DNA of 64,000 bases from Hyphomonadaceae bacterium ML37 (GCA_027627685.1 CP091241.1:2295191-2359190); one strand, 5' to 3'; shown: positions 28,777 through 37,571, numbered from the stretch's first letter. Program-made: numbers and translations. Notes: generated by a model from the sequence alone, not told the origin.

Positions 28777-29780
28777 GAGCGGGCCTCCATAAGACGGGAC
28801 AGATCAGGCAGACGGGATGCGCCCGCCGCATCGCGCGGCCAGGCGGGAGCGGGGGTGCGCACCGCGGCGCGCAGCTTGGCCGAGCGGGCGCGCGGATTGT
28901 CTTGCGCCTCCGCCTCGCTGGCTGTGAGCGCCTTGCGGGTGAGCAGTGAGAAGCTCGGCTCGTGGGCCGGGAATTGTTCGGGCTGATGGCGCGAGCCGGC
29001 GCCCTCCATCCCGCAGCGTGCGCGCAGGAAGGTCTTCACAATGCGGTCTTCCAGCGAGTGGAAGCTGACCACCACCAGACGGCCCGCGGGGCGCAAGATG
29101 CGCTCGGCCGCTTCCAGCCCGCGCGTCAGCTCCCCCAGCTCGTCATTGATAAAAATGCGCAAGGCCTGAAACACGCGCGTCGCCGGATGGATGCGCATGG
29201 GCTTGCCCGGCATGACCCGCGCCACCAGCTCGGCCAGCGCCAGCGTGCGGGTGATCGGGGAGGTCTCGCGCGCGGCGACGATGGCGCGCGCGATTCGCCC
29301 GGCATGGCGTTCCTCGCCATAGAAGCGGAAAATCGCGGCCAGCTCGTCAGCCTCCAGCTGGTTGACCGCATCGGCGGCGCTGGGGCCGGAGCGCGCCATG
29401 CGCATGTCCAGCGGCCCGTCCTGCTGGAAGGAGAAGCCACGCTCGGCCTCGTCAATCTGCATGGAGGATACGCCGAGATCGAGCACCACGCCGTCAGCGC
29501 CGGACGACCCGGCGGCCTCGATGACATCCTCCATCAGGGAGAATGGCCCGAAGGCGAAGGCGAAGCGCCCCTTGAAAGCGGCCTGCATGATTTGGGCGTT
29601 GTCGCGCACGGTAGGATCGCGGTCGATGCCCAGCACCCGGCAGTCCGCCTCGCCCAGAATGGCGCGGGTGTAGCCGCCAGCCCCGAACGTGCCGTCAACA
29701 TACAGCCCGCCATCGTGCGGCATCAGGGCGTGCAGCACTTCGTCCAGCATGACAGGGGTGTGGGGCGCGTTGGTCATCAC
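28773..29780 (-). CDS. rsmH: 16S rRNA (cytosine-1402 N4) methyltransferase
   Basis: The 335-residue class I methyltransferase has SAM motif [11 protein letters not shown] (about 29-38), LGIDRDP, the [12 protein letters not shown] motif and the RsmH insert [29 protein letters not shown] follows. It modifies C1402 in the ribosomal P site. It is the second gene of the dcw operon and overlaps mraZ as ATGA. The C-terminal extension is Arg/Ala-rich. Confidence 0.97.
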   Translation of the reverse strand: MMTNAPHTPVMLDEVLHALMPHDGGLYVDGTFGAGGYTRAILGEADCRVLGIDRDPTVRDNAQIMQAAFKGRFAFAFGPFSLMEDVIEAAGSSGADGVVLDLGVSSMQIDEAERGFSFQQDGPLDMRMARSGPSAADAVNQLEADELAAIFRFYGEERHAGRIARAIVAARETSPITRTLALAELVARVMPGKPMRIHPATRVFQALRIFINDELGELTRGLEAAERILRPAGRLVVVSFHSLEDRIVKTFLRARCGMEGAGSRHQPEQFPAHEPSFSLLTRKALTASEAEAQDNPRARSAKLRAAVRTPAPAWPRDAAGASRLPDLSRLMEARS

Positions 29781-30235
29781 GCCTCCTCGCGCCGGCGCGG
29801 ACGGCGCAGGGCCGCCTTGTGCTCGCGCGCATAGCTCAGATCCTTGCCCGCCTGCTCGGCGTGGGCCTCAGCGCTCCAGATTTCGAACCGGCGGCCCATG
29901 CCGACGAACACGGCGCTGGAGCTGAGCCCGGCATGCTCGATCAGATCGCGCGGCAGCGACACCCGGCCCGTGGATTCAAATGCGAGAGCCCGCGCGCCGC
30001 CGAAAATCACCCGCTCGAACGCGGTGCGCGCATCGTCATAGGGGTCCATCTCCTCGATGGCCTCGGCATAGTCTTCGAGCAGGCGCTGGCCGCCGCCTTC
30101 CAGGAAGGGGCCGTTGAACGAGCGCCAGACGTAAACGCCATTGAAACCCTGGGCGGCCACACTCGCGCGGAAATCGGCGGGGACGGAGACCCGTCCCTTC
30201 GCGTCAATCGCGTTCGTGGTGGTCGAGACGAACAT
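29777..30235 (-). CDS. mraZ: Transcriptional regulator MraZ
   Basis: The 152-residue protein consists of two SpoVT/AbrB-like repeats: [23 protein letters not shown] (about 2-24) and about 80-125 ([22 protein letters not shown]). The DxKGRVxxP motif in the first repeat is canonical. MraZ forms rings and represses its own dcw promoter through direct TGGG repeats; matching repeats lie 43-77 bases upstream. It is the first gene of the operon. Confidence 0.96.
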   Translation of the reverse strand: MFVSTTTNAIDAKGRVSVPADFRASVAAQGFNGVYVWRSFNGPFLEGGGQRLLEDYAEAIEEMDPYDDARTAFERVIFGGARALAFESTGRVSLPRDLIEHAGLSSSAVFVGMGRRFEIWSAEAHAEQAGKDLSYAREHKAALRRPRRREEA

Positions 30236-30277
30236 CGCCGGTCTGGAGTCCCCGCTAGCCCACGCCCCCTATTTGCG

Positions 30278-30312
30278 TGGTTAACTATGGGATAACATGG
30301 GACGGCGTGGGA
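30278..30312. promoter_or_regulatory. MraZ-box array upstream of the dcw operon
   Basis: Three exact TGGGA repeats lie on the plus strand at 30288-30292, 30298-30302 and 30308-30312, with a strict 10-bp period. A weaker fourth unit (TGGTT) lies at 30278-30282. This spacing matches the MraZ operator described in E. coli. A TTAA-N7-ATAA element at 30281-30295 overlaps the array and resembles a CtrA box; that second reading is speculative. Confidence 0.75.
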
Positions 30313-30468
30313 CACAATGCGTAAACCCCTTCGAACGGCGGGTTTTGCTTGTACGCAACAGTCAAGCAGTACAGGCGAAGACGCCCATTCCAAGAACAGA
30401 GAAAGAACAGGTTAACGCCCCGCTGCTCATGTGAGCGCGGGAGAGGTCGTCGCGGGGCTGGAAGAAGC

Positions 30469-30886
30469 GTGTCAGGCGGCCTGTAAGCCGGGTTCTGTGC
30501 CGCTCTTTCCGCAATGGAAAGAACGCGGCGGCCATTCCTCTGGGACGGCGCTTGCGCGCCGCCTCAAGCGACCTACCCGGACGGCAGCGCGGAGGCGCGC
30601 CTGTTCCGGCGAACCGGAACGCCCGTCCCTATTCGGTCTTGCTCCAGGCGGGGCTTGCCGTGCCCCCTTCCTTGCGGTCGGGGCGGTGGGCTCTTACCCC
30701 ACCGTTTCACCCTTGCCAGACGGGGCCGAAGCCGGGTCTGGCGGTCTGATTTCTGCGGCGCTGTCCCTGAACCGGTCGCCCGGCCCGCCGGGCTTTCCCC
30801 GGCGCCTTGCCTCCATGGAGCCCGGACTTTCCTCTCCCGCCCGGCTTTCGCCATTGGACGGAAGCGACCGCCCGGCCGCCTGACAC
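30469..30886 (-). ncRNA. rnpB: RNase P RNA (class A)
   Basis: On the minus strand this segment of about 418 nt carries the universal RNase P core: GAGGAAAGUCCGGGCUCC in the 5' part and the 3' CAGAACCCGGCUUACAGGCCGCC segment that closes P4 and includes the J15/2-P2 region. The ends pair as helix P1 (30469-30481 with 30874-30886, 13 perfect base pairs). It is the catalytic subunit that trims tRNA 5' leaders. Overlapping open frames on both strands are by-products of its GC content. It is upstream of mraZ in the same orientation. Confidence 0.96.
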
Positions 30887-30917
30887 AAGCCTTAAGTCGG
30901 GGTTTGCACCCTTCGCG

Positions 30918-31598
30918 TCAAGCGCATAGCGCCTTGACCGCCGCGATCAGGCCCAGCGTCTCGTTATCCAGCCGCCCGTCAACGCGGCCCGGCCGGTAGC
31001 GGCGCTGGAAGGCGCGCACCACATCGTCCAGCGCATCGTCCTGCACCGGGTAACCGATCGTGGCCAGACCCCAGAGCGCGTCGGCAGCCGCGATCGGCGG
31101 GGCGGGCTGCTCCGGCCACAGCCCCACCCCCGCCGGCGCCAGCCGGCGCCACGGAAATTTCTCGCCCGGATCGCTTTTGCGTGACGGGGCCATGTCAGAA
31201 TGGCCGATGATGTTGCAAGGCGCGATGGCGTGGCGGGCGAGAATGTCCCGGGACAGCGCGATCACCGCTTCGATCTGAACGTCCGGGAAATCCGGCAGGC
31301 CGAAATCATGGCCGCCATTGACGATCTCGATCCCGATGGAGGCCGAATTCACATCCCCGCGCCCGCGCCACGAGCCCCGGCCCGCATGCCAGGCGCGCTG
31401 GTCTTCGGCCACCAGGGCGAAGACGCGCCCGTCCTCTTCGACCACATAATGCGCGCTGACTTTGGCTTCGGGGTCGCGCAGCCGGTCCAGCGCCGCCTGC
31501 CCGCTCTCCATCCCGGTATAGTGCAGCACCAGAATGGAGACCGGCTGAGTGCGCGCGTTGAAGTTTGGCGAGGGCGCGTCGATCAGCGTGAGGGTCAT
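30918..31598 (-). CDS. N-acetylmuramoyl-L-alanine amidase (AmiD-like)
   Basis: The protein has 226 residues. The N-terminal Amidase_2 domain (about 15-150) has the zinc ligands His26 (VLHYTG), His133 (IIGHSDMAPSRKSDPG) and Asp143. A C-terminal peptidoglycan-binding helical domain (about 165-225) includes QRRYRPGRVDGRLDNETL. No signal peptide is evident, so it may be cytosolic and act in recycling, as AmpD does, or be exported by another route. It overlaps the transporter gene upstream as ATGA. Confidence 0.9.
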   Translation of the reverse strand: MTLTLIDAPSPNFNARTQPVSILVLHYTGMESGQAALDRLRDPEAKVSAHYVVEEDGRVFALVAEDQRAWHAGRGSWRGRGDVNSASIGIEIVNGGHDFGLPDFPDVQIEAVIALSRDILARHAIAPCNIIGHSDMAPSRKSDPGEKFPWRRLAPAGVGLWPEQPAPPIAAADALWGLATIGYPVQDDALDDVVRAFQRRYRPGRVDGRLDNETLGLIAAVKALCA

Positions 31599-32506
31599 CG
31601 CGGCTTCCTGAGCACCGTCTCCACCGGCGCCGTGCGCGAGCGCCGCGCCGCGACAATGCCAACACCAGCCAGCGCCATCAAGCCGCCGGTCACCAGTTGC
31701 CAGGTGATTTCATCGCCCAGCAGCGCCACACCGCTGATTACCCCGACCAGAGGGGCCATCAGGGTCAGCGGCGCGATCAGCGAGGCGTCGTAACGGCGCA
31801 AGAGCCAGTAGAACGCGCCATGGCCGAACACATTGACCAGCACCACGGTGAACACCAGCGTGGCGAAGAACGGCCAGCCGCCCGCCAGCGAGGAACTGAT
31901 CTGGTCGCGCTCGGTCAGCAGCGACAACAGCGCGAGCGGCGGAAAGGAAATCAGCCCGATCCAGGCCTGAAGTTTCAGCGCCGGGGCGGGCGTGCGCTTG
32001 ATGAAGATGGCGCCGGCCGCCGCCGCCATGGCCGCGCCCACCCCGGCCCACAGCCCGATGGTGAAGGAGAACTCGGCCGGCTTGAACACCACCAGCGCCG
32101 CCCCGGCGAACGCAATCGCCATGCCCGAGGCGCGGATCCAGCCCACGCGTTCGGACAGGAACAGCACCGACAGGAAGGTGGTGAAGGGCACAGACAGCTG
32201 CACGACGATGGCGATGGCTGAGGGCGTCGCATACCGCAGGCCGATGAACAGCAACGCAAACTGCACCGCGCCCATGGTCAGCGCCGCGCCGATCACCGGC
32301 CCGAAGGGCCGCGGTATGGGCAGCAGCCAGGGCGCCAGCATCGCATAGAGCAGCGCAAAGCGCAGGAAGGCGAAGAACAGCGGCGGCGCGCCGTCAAACC
32401 CCTCCACAATCACCGGCGTGCCGGACAGCGACCATTTCGCCACCACGAAATTGACGCCCCAGATCAGGCAGATGACGAACAGAAGGGCGAAATGGCGCAG
32501 GCTCAT
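31595..32506 (-). CDS. EamA-family (DMT) membrane transporter
   Basis: The 303-residue protein has about ten hydrophobic segments arranged as two EamA repeats (about 5-140 and 150-290). CLIWGVNFVVAKWSL at the N-terminus is typical of these drug/metabolite exporters. The substrate cannot be predicted. Its stop overlaps the amidase start, so the two are one operon and the exported or imported compound might be a wall-derived metabolite (speculation). Confidence 0.88.
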   Translation of the reverse strand: MSLRHFALLFVICLIWGVNFVVAKWSLSGTPVIVEGFDGAPPLFFAFLRFALLYAMLAPWLLPIPRPFGPVIGAALTMGAVQFALLFIGLRYATPSAIAIVVQLSVPFTTFLSVLFLSERVGWIRASGMAIAFAGAALVVFKPAEFSFTIGLWAGVGAAMAAAAGAIFIKRTPAPALKLQAWIGLISFPPLALLSLLTERDQISSSLAGGWPFFATLVFTVVLVNVFGHGAFYWLLRRYDASLIAPLTLMAPLVGVISGVALLGDEITWQLVTGGLMALAGVGIVAARRSRTAPVETVLRKPR

Positions 32507-32647
32507 GACGTGGCTCTATCGAAGCGCACGCCCGGCTTCAAGGCGGCACAGGCGGCTGCGTCACGTGAATGTGAGAAGGGACCGGGCCATGAGACGCGCG
32601 CCGTGAACCGCCGCCAGCATGGACCCTTCAGGTCCGGGGGCCGTTGA

Positions 32648-32675
32648 TTGACACGCTAATTATCTCCCGTACAAA
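32648..32675 (+). promoter_or_regulatory. Candidate sigma-70-like promoter of the O-acetylation module
   Basis: TTGACA at 32648-32653 and TACAAA at 32670-32675 have a 16-bp spacer, 103 bases before the MBOAT ATG. The rest of the 271-base gap (32507-32777) shows no gene or RNA. Confidence 0.4.
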
Positions 32676-33017
32676 CGTCCCGGACTGCACAGGCCCTCTG
32701 GCGCCCGATGCGTTAATGGGGACTCTGACCGCCGGTCAGGGCGATGGGCGCCGGCGGCTTGGCCCGGGGGGCGGGGAATGGTTTTCAACAGTCTTGTTTT
32801 CGTTCCCTTTTTTGCAATTATATCTATACTTTACTTTTTATCCCCGAATAAAATCGTTCAAAAAGCCATACTCACCGCCGGGAGCTATCTGTTCTATGGC
32901 TGGTTCCATCTGCCTTATGTTCTGATTCTGGCTTTTTCTACGGTTTTTGACTAGGACCTGTTGACGAAGTGGATTCCCAACCCGCCCGAAGCGTGATTCA
33001 AGACTGGCTTTTGGGAG

Positions 33018-33443
33018 GTGGTCTTGGTTCGCGGTTTGATGACGGACGAGGAGTGGGCGTTCTTTGCGCCTTTCGTGGTGGCGACCGGAGGCAAGCGGGG
33101 CCGCCCGCCTTCTGATCATCGCCGCGTGCTGGACGGCGTGTTCTGGATCGCGCGCACCGGCGCGCCCTGGCGTGATCTTCACGACTATTTCGGTCCGTGG
33201 ACGCGGGTCTACCGCCAGTTCCGCCGCTGGACGCTGTCAGGCGTGTGGGAGGTGATGTTGGAAGCGCTGGGCGAGAGCGGGGCCGTACCCGACAGTCTTC
33301 AAATGGTCGATTCCACTATCGTTCGCGCGCACCATCAGGCTGCGGGCGCTAAAGGGGGACTCAAAAACAGGGTTTTGGGCGCTCAAAAGGTGGCTTCACG
33401 ACCAAAATACACCTTCGCACCAACGCTGAAGGGCTGCCCATAG
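33018..33443 (+). CDS. IS5-family transposase, first frame (ORF A)
   Basis: The frame is open from GTG 33018. TTG 33024, five bases after GGGAGG, or ATG 33039 are likelier starts. It encodes the N-terminal DNA-binding part (DEEWAFFAPFV, then RRVLDGVFWIARTGAPWRDL) and the first catalytic Asp (MVDSTIVRAHH). After the GAKGG segment at 33351-33358 (AAAGGGGG) the family sequence continues in the -1 frame, so the last 28 or so residues of this frame are non-homologous. Full transposase needs a programmed -1 frameshift. Confidence 0.85.
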   Translation: MVLVRGLMTDEEWAFFAPFVVATGGKRGRPPSDHRRVLDGVFWIARTGAPWRDLHDYFGPWTRVYRQFRRWTLSGVWEVMLEALGESGAVPDSLQMVDSTIVRAHHQAAGAKGGLKNRVLGAQKVASRPKYTFAPTLKGCP

Positions 33444-33802
33444 CCGCTGAGATCACCGGCGGTGAAGTCTCCGACTACAAAGGTTATGAGGCGGTGATGG
33501 CCGCGCATGGCCCAGTCCCGCGCGTCCTGCTGGCCGACAAAGGCTATGACAGCGACAATATCCGAACATCGCTGGAAGCCGCCGGCGCCGTGCCGATGAT
33601 CCCGGCGCGCCGAAACCGCAAGAACCCCGTCCAGATCGACGACTTCGTCTATGGGCTGAGAAACCGCATCGAGCGGTGCTTCAACAAGCTGCGCTGCTCA
33701 CGCCGCCTCGCCACACGCTACGACAAGACCGCCGACAGCTATCTCGGCTTCATCCATCTCGCTTCAATCCGCCTGTGGTTCCGGTACTTTGTCAACAGCA
33801 CC
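33359..33802 (+). CDS. IS5-family transposase, second frame (ORF B, C-terminal catalytic part)
   Basis: In the -1 frame the sequence continues as TQKQGFGRSKGGFTTKIH, then the second catalytic Asp (LLADKGYDSDNIR) and the Glu region (RNRIERCFNKLRCSRRLATRYDK). The element has no stop codon of its own: the last codons are AGC-ACC and the next triplet starts with the target TA. Here the target base is C (TAC), so translation would run on into the MBOAT fragment up to 35047, giving a transposase-MBOAT chimera. Confidence 0.85.
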
Positions 33803-35021
33803 TACGTCGTCGGAAAAAAGATCGCCAGCTCAGAGGGAAGGGCTCGGGGCATTTGGCTTTTCTCAAGCATGCTCTTCAATCTGGGCATGCTTGCATATTT
33901 CAAATATTCAGCATTTTTCTCCCAGCAGTTAAATTCGGTCATACCTGCATTCCCTGCTGAAGTTAACGCGTTCTTCAACACCATCATCTTACCAGTAGGC
34001 ATTTCTTATTACACATTTCAAACCATGTCTTACTCAATTGATATTTATCGCCGCAAAATTGAGCCGAGCCGCAGCCTTCTGGACTTTTCGTTTTTCGTTG
34101 CCTTCTTTCCCCAGCTTGTCGCCGGCCCCATCGTCAGAGCCGCCGACTTCCTGCCGCAGGCACTGGGATCCGCCAAAGTCAATTTCGACCACAAAAGCTA
34201 CATCTGGGGCCTGTCTCTGCTCATCATGGGGCTGTTCGGCAAGGTTGTTATCGCCGACAACATCGTGGCCCCGGTAAGTGACATTGTGTTCAGCGATGCG
34301 CAATCAGCCGGATTTATTGCGGCCTGGTCGGGTGTTTTGGCATTCTCCGCTCAAATATTCTTCGATTTTTCGGGTTATTCGCTATCGGCGATCGGGGTCG
34401 CTTTATGTTTGGGTTACTCACTTCCGGACAATTTTCGATTTCCCTACGCCGCAACCGGCTTTTCTGATTTTTGGCGCCGCTGGCACATTTCACTGTCGAC
34501 CTGGCTCAGAGACTATCTGTACATTTCTCTGGGCGGGAACCGGCACGGCGTGCTGGCCACGTACAGAAACCTGACGCTGACAATGCTGCTCGGCGGCCTG
34601 TGGCACGGGGCGGCCTGGACCTTTGTCGTGTGGGGCGCCCTTCACGGCGCTCTGCTGATCGCCGAGCGGCTGGCGCAGCCTGTCATCAACGCCATCACAA
34701 GCCTGGCGCCGCGCTTTATCGCCACGGCCTTCGGCATACTGATCACCTATGTCTGCATCTGCTTCACATGGGTGTTCTTCAGGGCGGAGTCGTTTTCGGA
34801 CGCCATGGCGCTGGTGCGGGCCATGGTGAACCCCTTTGATCTCGGAGCGATGCCCTCCGGAGCTTGGAGCGTGATTGCGGTCACCGTGGCCATGCTCGGT
34901 TATCATGCTGCTCTGCGCCATTCGACCATCGAGGACTGTTTTGTCCGGCTGTCAGCGCCCATCCGGGTGTTGATGCTGGCATTGGCGGCGTTCTTGATCC
35001 TGACCCTTGGGGAGGAACAGC

Positions 35022-36653
35022 GTGCGTTCATCTACTTCCAGTTCTAGCCATCGATTGCCCGATATCGGCTACCGCGCGACGGCCATTGCTGTAAGCGCGC
35101 TGCTGGTCTTCTTGCTGGCGGCGTTGGCGGCCCTGAACGCCCTTCTGGATCCGTTTCAGCACAACCGGTTCGCGCCGGCGCTGGATATCGACAGAGTCGC
35201 GCTCTTTCGCGGGCAGAACACCGCGCTGTGGACGGTAGGCGAGATCGGGAGCGCCCTGCGATCAACCTCGTCTCCGATCGATGTGCTGATTGTCGGCGAC
35301 TCGCGCGGACGCTCTCTGACCGGCGGCTGGCAGGACGGCGCGACGCGGCTGGTCAGGCTCGATGACGGGACGGTTGTCCTGAACGCAGCATTTGGAGGCG
35401 CGTCGCTGGGTGAAGCGATCGAAATGGCGGATGCGCTGCTCGACCGCATGCCGCCTCCGCGTCTCATCATCTTTCAAACCGCCCTCGACGATATCTCCAT
35501 TCCCCGAGATGACCGGTCGATTGCGGTGGCGTTATCCTATCTGGAACAACCCTGGAAATATTACTTTTCAATCAGAACGGTGCGGCAGTTTCTGTCGGGG
35601 CTGTCTGAAAGGCCGCCTGTGAGTTTAAGGCCCGCCCTGCGGCCGGTTTCAGAGCCGATGCCATTGCCGCTGGCCGCAGCCCGGCCGCCGCGTGAAGCGG
35701 CCGTTACGCTCAACTCCTTTGATGATCTGCGCCCGGAGCGGATTGCAGAAGCACAGGCTTATGCACGGCGCCTGTCGCGTGGCTCATATCAGGAGATACA
35801 GCGCAACGCGTCGCAGTCCATTTTGCCGTTTGCAACGCGGGCGCAGGCGCGCGGGGCGGAAGTCTTGCTGTTCGTGCCTCCGATGCACCCCTTTATCGAG
35901 CAGAGCGCCCTGGCCCAGCTGGGCTCATTCATCCCGGTTTTGTCCTCTGGACTAGAGGAATTCACGATTTACGATGGACTTTCTTTTGATGGGCACTACA
36001 GTATGTTTACTTTTAGTGACTCTGTACACTTCCATCAAGGCGCACAGATTCTATATGATCTAATTCTATGCAATCAAACAGGTGACTCTTTATTTTCCTA
36101 TACAGGCGGCGCTTCGCCCTGCGGCGCGGCATCGGACATTGGCGACGGGGTATTGTCGCCGGTGAATAGGACCGGCATTGAACCGGTGTCTTGGCAATTC
36201 GACGGGACAGAGTCCCGTCCCATATGCGTGCCGGCGACCGGCGACTTTGCTGTTTCCATTTCCCTCGCCAACGCGCCGGTGGCCGCCTCGACTACTGTGA
36301 CGGATACAACGCCCCCCATGCCGCTGCGGATGGGTGATCTGGCTGTCTATCAGTCTTCAAGCGGATACCGGTTCCAGATCGGAACCGAAATAATCAATGT
36401 TGACGTCGATACCAGCCAGCGCACTGCTTTCGATTTCATTGTGATTGGCTCAAAACTGACGCTTTATATGAACCGCTTTTTCGTTGCCGAGTTCGAAACG
36501 GCATACGAGAGCAGACGCCAAGGAACAGCGGGGCTTGGGTATCGCAATCGCCACTGGACTGGGACGTTTGAATTGTATGGCGTGCCGGACCGGGAAGCCG
36601 ACAGCGCGGATCAGGCGGGGAATGTCCGTATGGGCGCCGGATTGTGCGACTGA
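35022..36653 (+). CDS. SGNH/GDSL-type protein, partner of the MBOAT acyltransferase
   Basis: The start is set at GTG 35022, six bases after GGGGAGG, which gives 543 residues. It overlaps the MBOAT 3' end by 26 bases. One N-terminal membrane segment (about 16-40) is followed by an SGNH fold: the block I motif LIVGDSRGRS with the candidate nucleophile Ser, and the block V DSVHFHQGA with the Asp/His pair. This is the layout of AlgJ/AlgX/DltD-like proteins that finish polysaccharide O-acetylation in the periplasm. The C-terminal 170 residues (after about 370) form an extra beta-rich region that may bind glycan (inference). Base composition drops locally around 35960-36090, suggesting acquired DNA. 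Confidence 0.75.
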   Translation: MRSSTSSSSHRLPDIGYRATAIAVSALLVFLLAALAALNALLDPFQHNRFAPALDIDRVALFRGQNTALWTVGEIGSALRSTSSPIDVLIVGDSRGRSLTGGWQDGATRLVRLDDGTVVLNAAFGGASLGEAIEMADALLDRMPPPRLIIFQTALDDISIPRDDRSIAVALSYLEQPWKYYFSIRTVRQFLSGLSERPPVSLRPALRPVSEPMPLPLAAARPPREAAVTLNSFDDLRPERIAEAQAYARRLSRGSYQEIQRNASQSILPFATRAQARGAEVLLFVPPMHPFIEQSALAQLGSFIPVLSSGLEEFTIYDGLSFDGHYSMFTFSDSVHFHQGAQILYDLILCNQTGDSLFSYTGGASPCGAASDIGDGVLSPVNRTGIEPVSWQFDGTESRPICVPATGDFAVSISLANAPVAASTTVTDTTPPMPLRMGDLAVYQSSSGYRFQIGTEIINVDVDTSQRTAFDFIVIGSKLTLYMNRFFVAEFETAYESRRQGTAGLGYRNRHWTGTFELYGVPDREADSADQAGNVRMGAGLCD

Positions 36654-36714
36654 CGGGTCAGGGCGACGCTGTGCGTCGATTCACAGGACGCGGCCAGCGA
36701 AAATCGAACCCGGC

Positions 36715-37005
36715 CTACTGGCGCTCTTCGGGCTGGTCGCCGTCGACGGTCCAGCCATGGGGGCCGCGATGGGCCTCGAGCACGTTGGGATCGCGCCGGG
36801 CCGGACGGCGGCCGCGCACCTTGGCGTACAGCCACCAGGCGCCCGCGCCCGCAATCGACAGCGCCGCCACGGCCAGGGCGGCCATGGTGAGGAAGGCCGC
36901 GAGGAGCACGCCCATGGCGATCACCGCGCCCGCGATCAGCGCCGCAAGAATGGCTCTCATTGCGGCCATGAGGCCGTGGGACTGAAACGCCTGGGTCTGG
37001 GTCAT
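36715..37005 (-). CDS. Small membrane protein of unknown function
   Basis: The 96-residue protein starts at ATG 37005 (MTQTQAFQ), with GGAGCC upstream. The frame is open to 37065 but that extension is Arg-rich and unlikely. Two adjacent hydrophobic segments (about 18-38 and 40-58) form a hairpin, followed by a basic, hydrophilic tail of about 35 residues facing the cytoplasm. No family was recognised. Confidence 0.6.
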   Translation of the reverse strand: MTQTQAFQSHGLMAAMRAILAALIAGAVIAMGVLLAAFLTMAALAVAALSIAGAGAWWLYAKVRGRRPARRDPNVLEAHRGPHGWTVDGDQPEERQ

Positions 37006-37131
37006 GGGCGGGCTCCTGCGCCGGAAACGGAACGCATGCTGCGCGCGCGAACACGCGACTGACACAAGGTTGGGGTTTCCATGCCCCGCGTCAATGGCCA
37101 GAGCCTTACAAAAGCGCCATGATGGGCAGAA

Positions 37132-37167
37132 AACCCCGTCGCGAACGCTCCGCAGCGGGTTTTTTTA
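37132..37167 (-). terminator. Candidate terminator downstream of the small lipoprotein gene
   Basis: An imperfect stem (AAACCCCG... with ...GCGGGTTT) is flanked by A4 on the left and T7 on the right. It follows the minus-strand lipoprotein gene by about 20 bases and could act on both strands. Confidence 0.5.
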
Positions 37168-37184
37168 AGCCCGGTCAGCGCGCG

Positions 37185-37571
37185 CTAGCGCCCGTCGTTC
37201 ACATTGAAACGGAAGCGCATGTTCGGCGCCACCGTGATCCGCCGGCGCGTGTCGGCATGGCTGAAATCAGCGTTGTAAATGCCCGCCAAAACATCCCAGC
37301 AACCCGCAGAGACCGTGAAGGCGTAGCTGCGCCCATGGGGAATCGACACGCCTGACGGCAAGCGGTTGAGCCCATACGTGCTGGCCGAGCAGCTGGAGAT
37401 CGCCACGGCGTTGATGGTGCGCCCGGAATTGTTCACCACCTCGATCACGCCGGTCGGCTCGCCCGGACGGATCAGCGGGCCGCCCGTGATCATGCTCTCA
37501 CACCCCGCCACCAGAGTGACGGCCGCGGCGATCAACATCACCTTCAAGGTCTTGGTCAGCGTCGACACCAT
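37185..37571 (-). CDS. Small lipoprotein of unknown function
   Basis: The protein has 128 residues. The lipobox is LVAGC (Cys24) after a hydrophobic signal. The mature part is about 100 residues, with three Cys (in SSCSAS and AGCW) and a beta-rich, immunoglobulin-like pattern: GVIEVVNNSGRTINAVAISSC, then YAFTVSAGCWDV. The domain resembles carbohydrate- or metal-associated envelope folds only loosely, and I cannot name the family. It stands alone between terminator-like sequences. Confidence 0.7.
   Translation of the reverse strand: MVSTLTKTLKVMLIAAAVTLVAGCESMITGGPLIRPGEPTGVIEVVNNSGRTINAVAISSCSASTYGLNRLPSGVSIPHGRSYAFTVSAGCWDVLAGIYNADFSHADTRRRITVAPNMRFRFNVNDGR

Larger units (their letters stand above)
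32954..33802 (+). mobile_element. IS5-family insertion sequence (IS427-like group), 849 bp, with TA target duplication
   Basis: Left end GGACCTGTTGACGAAGT and right end (inverted) GGTGCTGTTGACAAAGT form imperfect terminal repeats matching at 14 of 17 positions. Direct TA duplications flank the element at 32952-32953 and 33803-33804. It carries a two-frame DDE transposase with a -1 slippery stretch. The preserved ends, target duplication and open frames suggest a recent insertion. Confidence 0.92.
32778..35047 (+). pseudogene. MBOAT-family O-acyltransferase (AlgI-like), interrupted by an insertion sequence
   Basis: The first 58 codons (32778-32951) read MVFNSLVFVPFF...AFSTVFD, the typical start of AlgI/DltB-type membrane O-acyltransferases. 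At 32952 the insertion creates a TAG stop. The rest resumes at 33803 (YVVGKKIA...) and continues to 35047. Removing the 849-bp element plus one TA copy rejoins GAC-TAC-GTC and gives one 472-residue frame of normal family length, with about ten membrane helices. The catalytic region LLGGLWHGAAWTFVVWG with its conserved His is in the second part, along with IFFDFSGYS. The intact protein would move acetyl groups across the membrane for polysaccharide O-acetylation together with the SGNH protein downstream. It is disrupted in this isolate. The A+T-rich first part contrasts with neighbours. Confidence 0.9.

Noticed and set aside
26611-28986. A 791-codon plus-strand frame across ftsI-ftsL-rsmH
   Set aside because: It is antisense to three well-defined overlapping genes and has no recognisable domain.
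30431-30999. Overlapping open frames on the plus and minus strands
   Set aside because: They lie inside the RNase P RNA gene, whose conserved core and 13-bp P1 helix are clear; the translations show no protein-like pattern.
32644-32925. A 93-codon frame before the IS element
   Set aside because: It is in a different frame from the MBOAT start at 32778 and is not protein-like; the MBOAT N-terminus explains the region.
33494-35047. A single fused transposase-MBOAT gene as a functional hybrid
   Set aside because: The junction coincides with the exact end of the element and its TA duplication, so the fusion is a by-product of insertion; a chimera could be made but is not treated as an evolved gene.
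36484-37062. A 192-codon plus-strand frame
   Set aside because: It overlaps the SGNH 3' end and is antisense to the small membrane protein; low-complexity Arg/Ala/Gly content suggests no coding.
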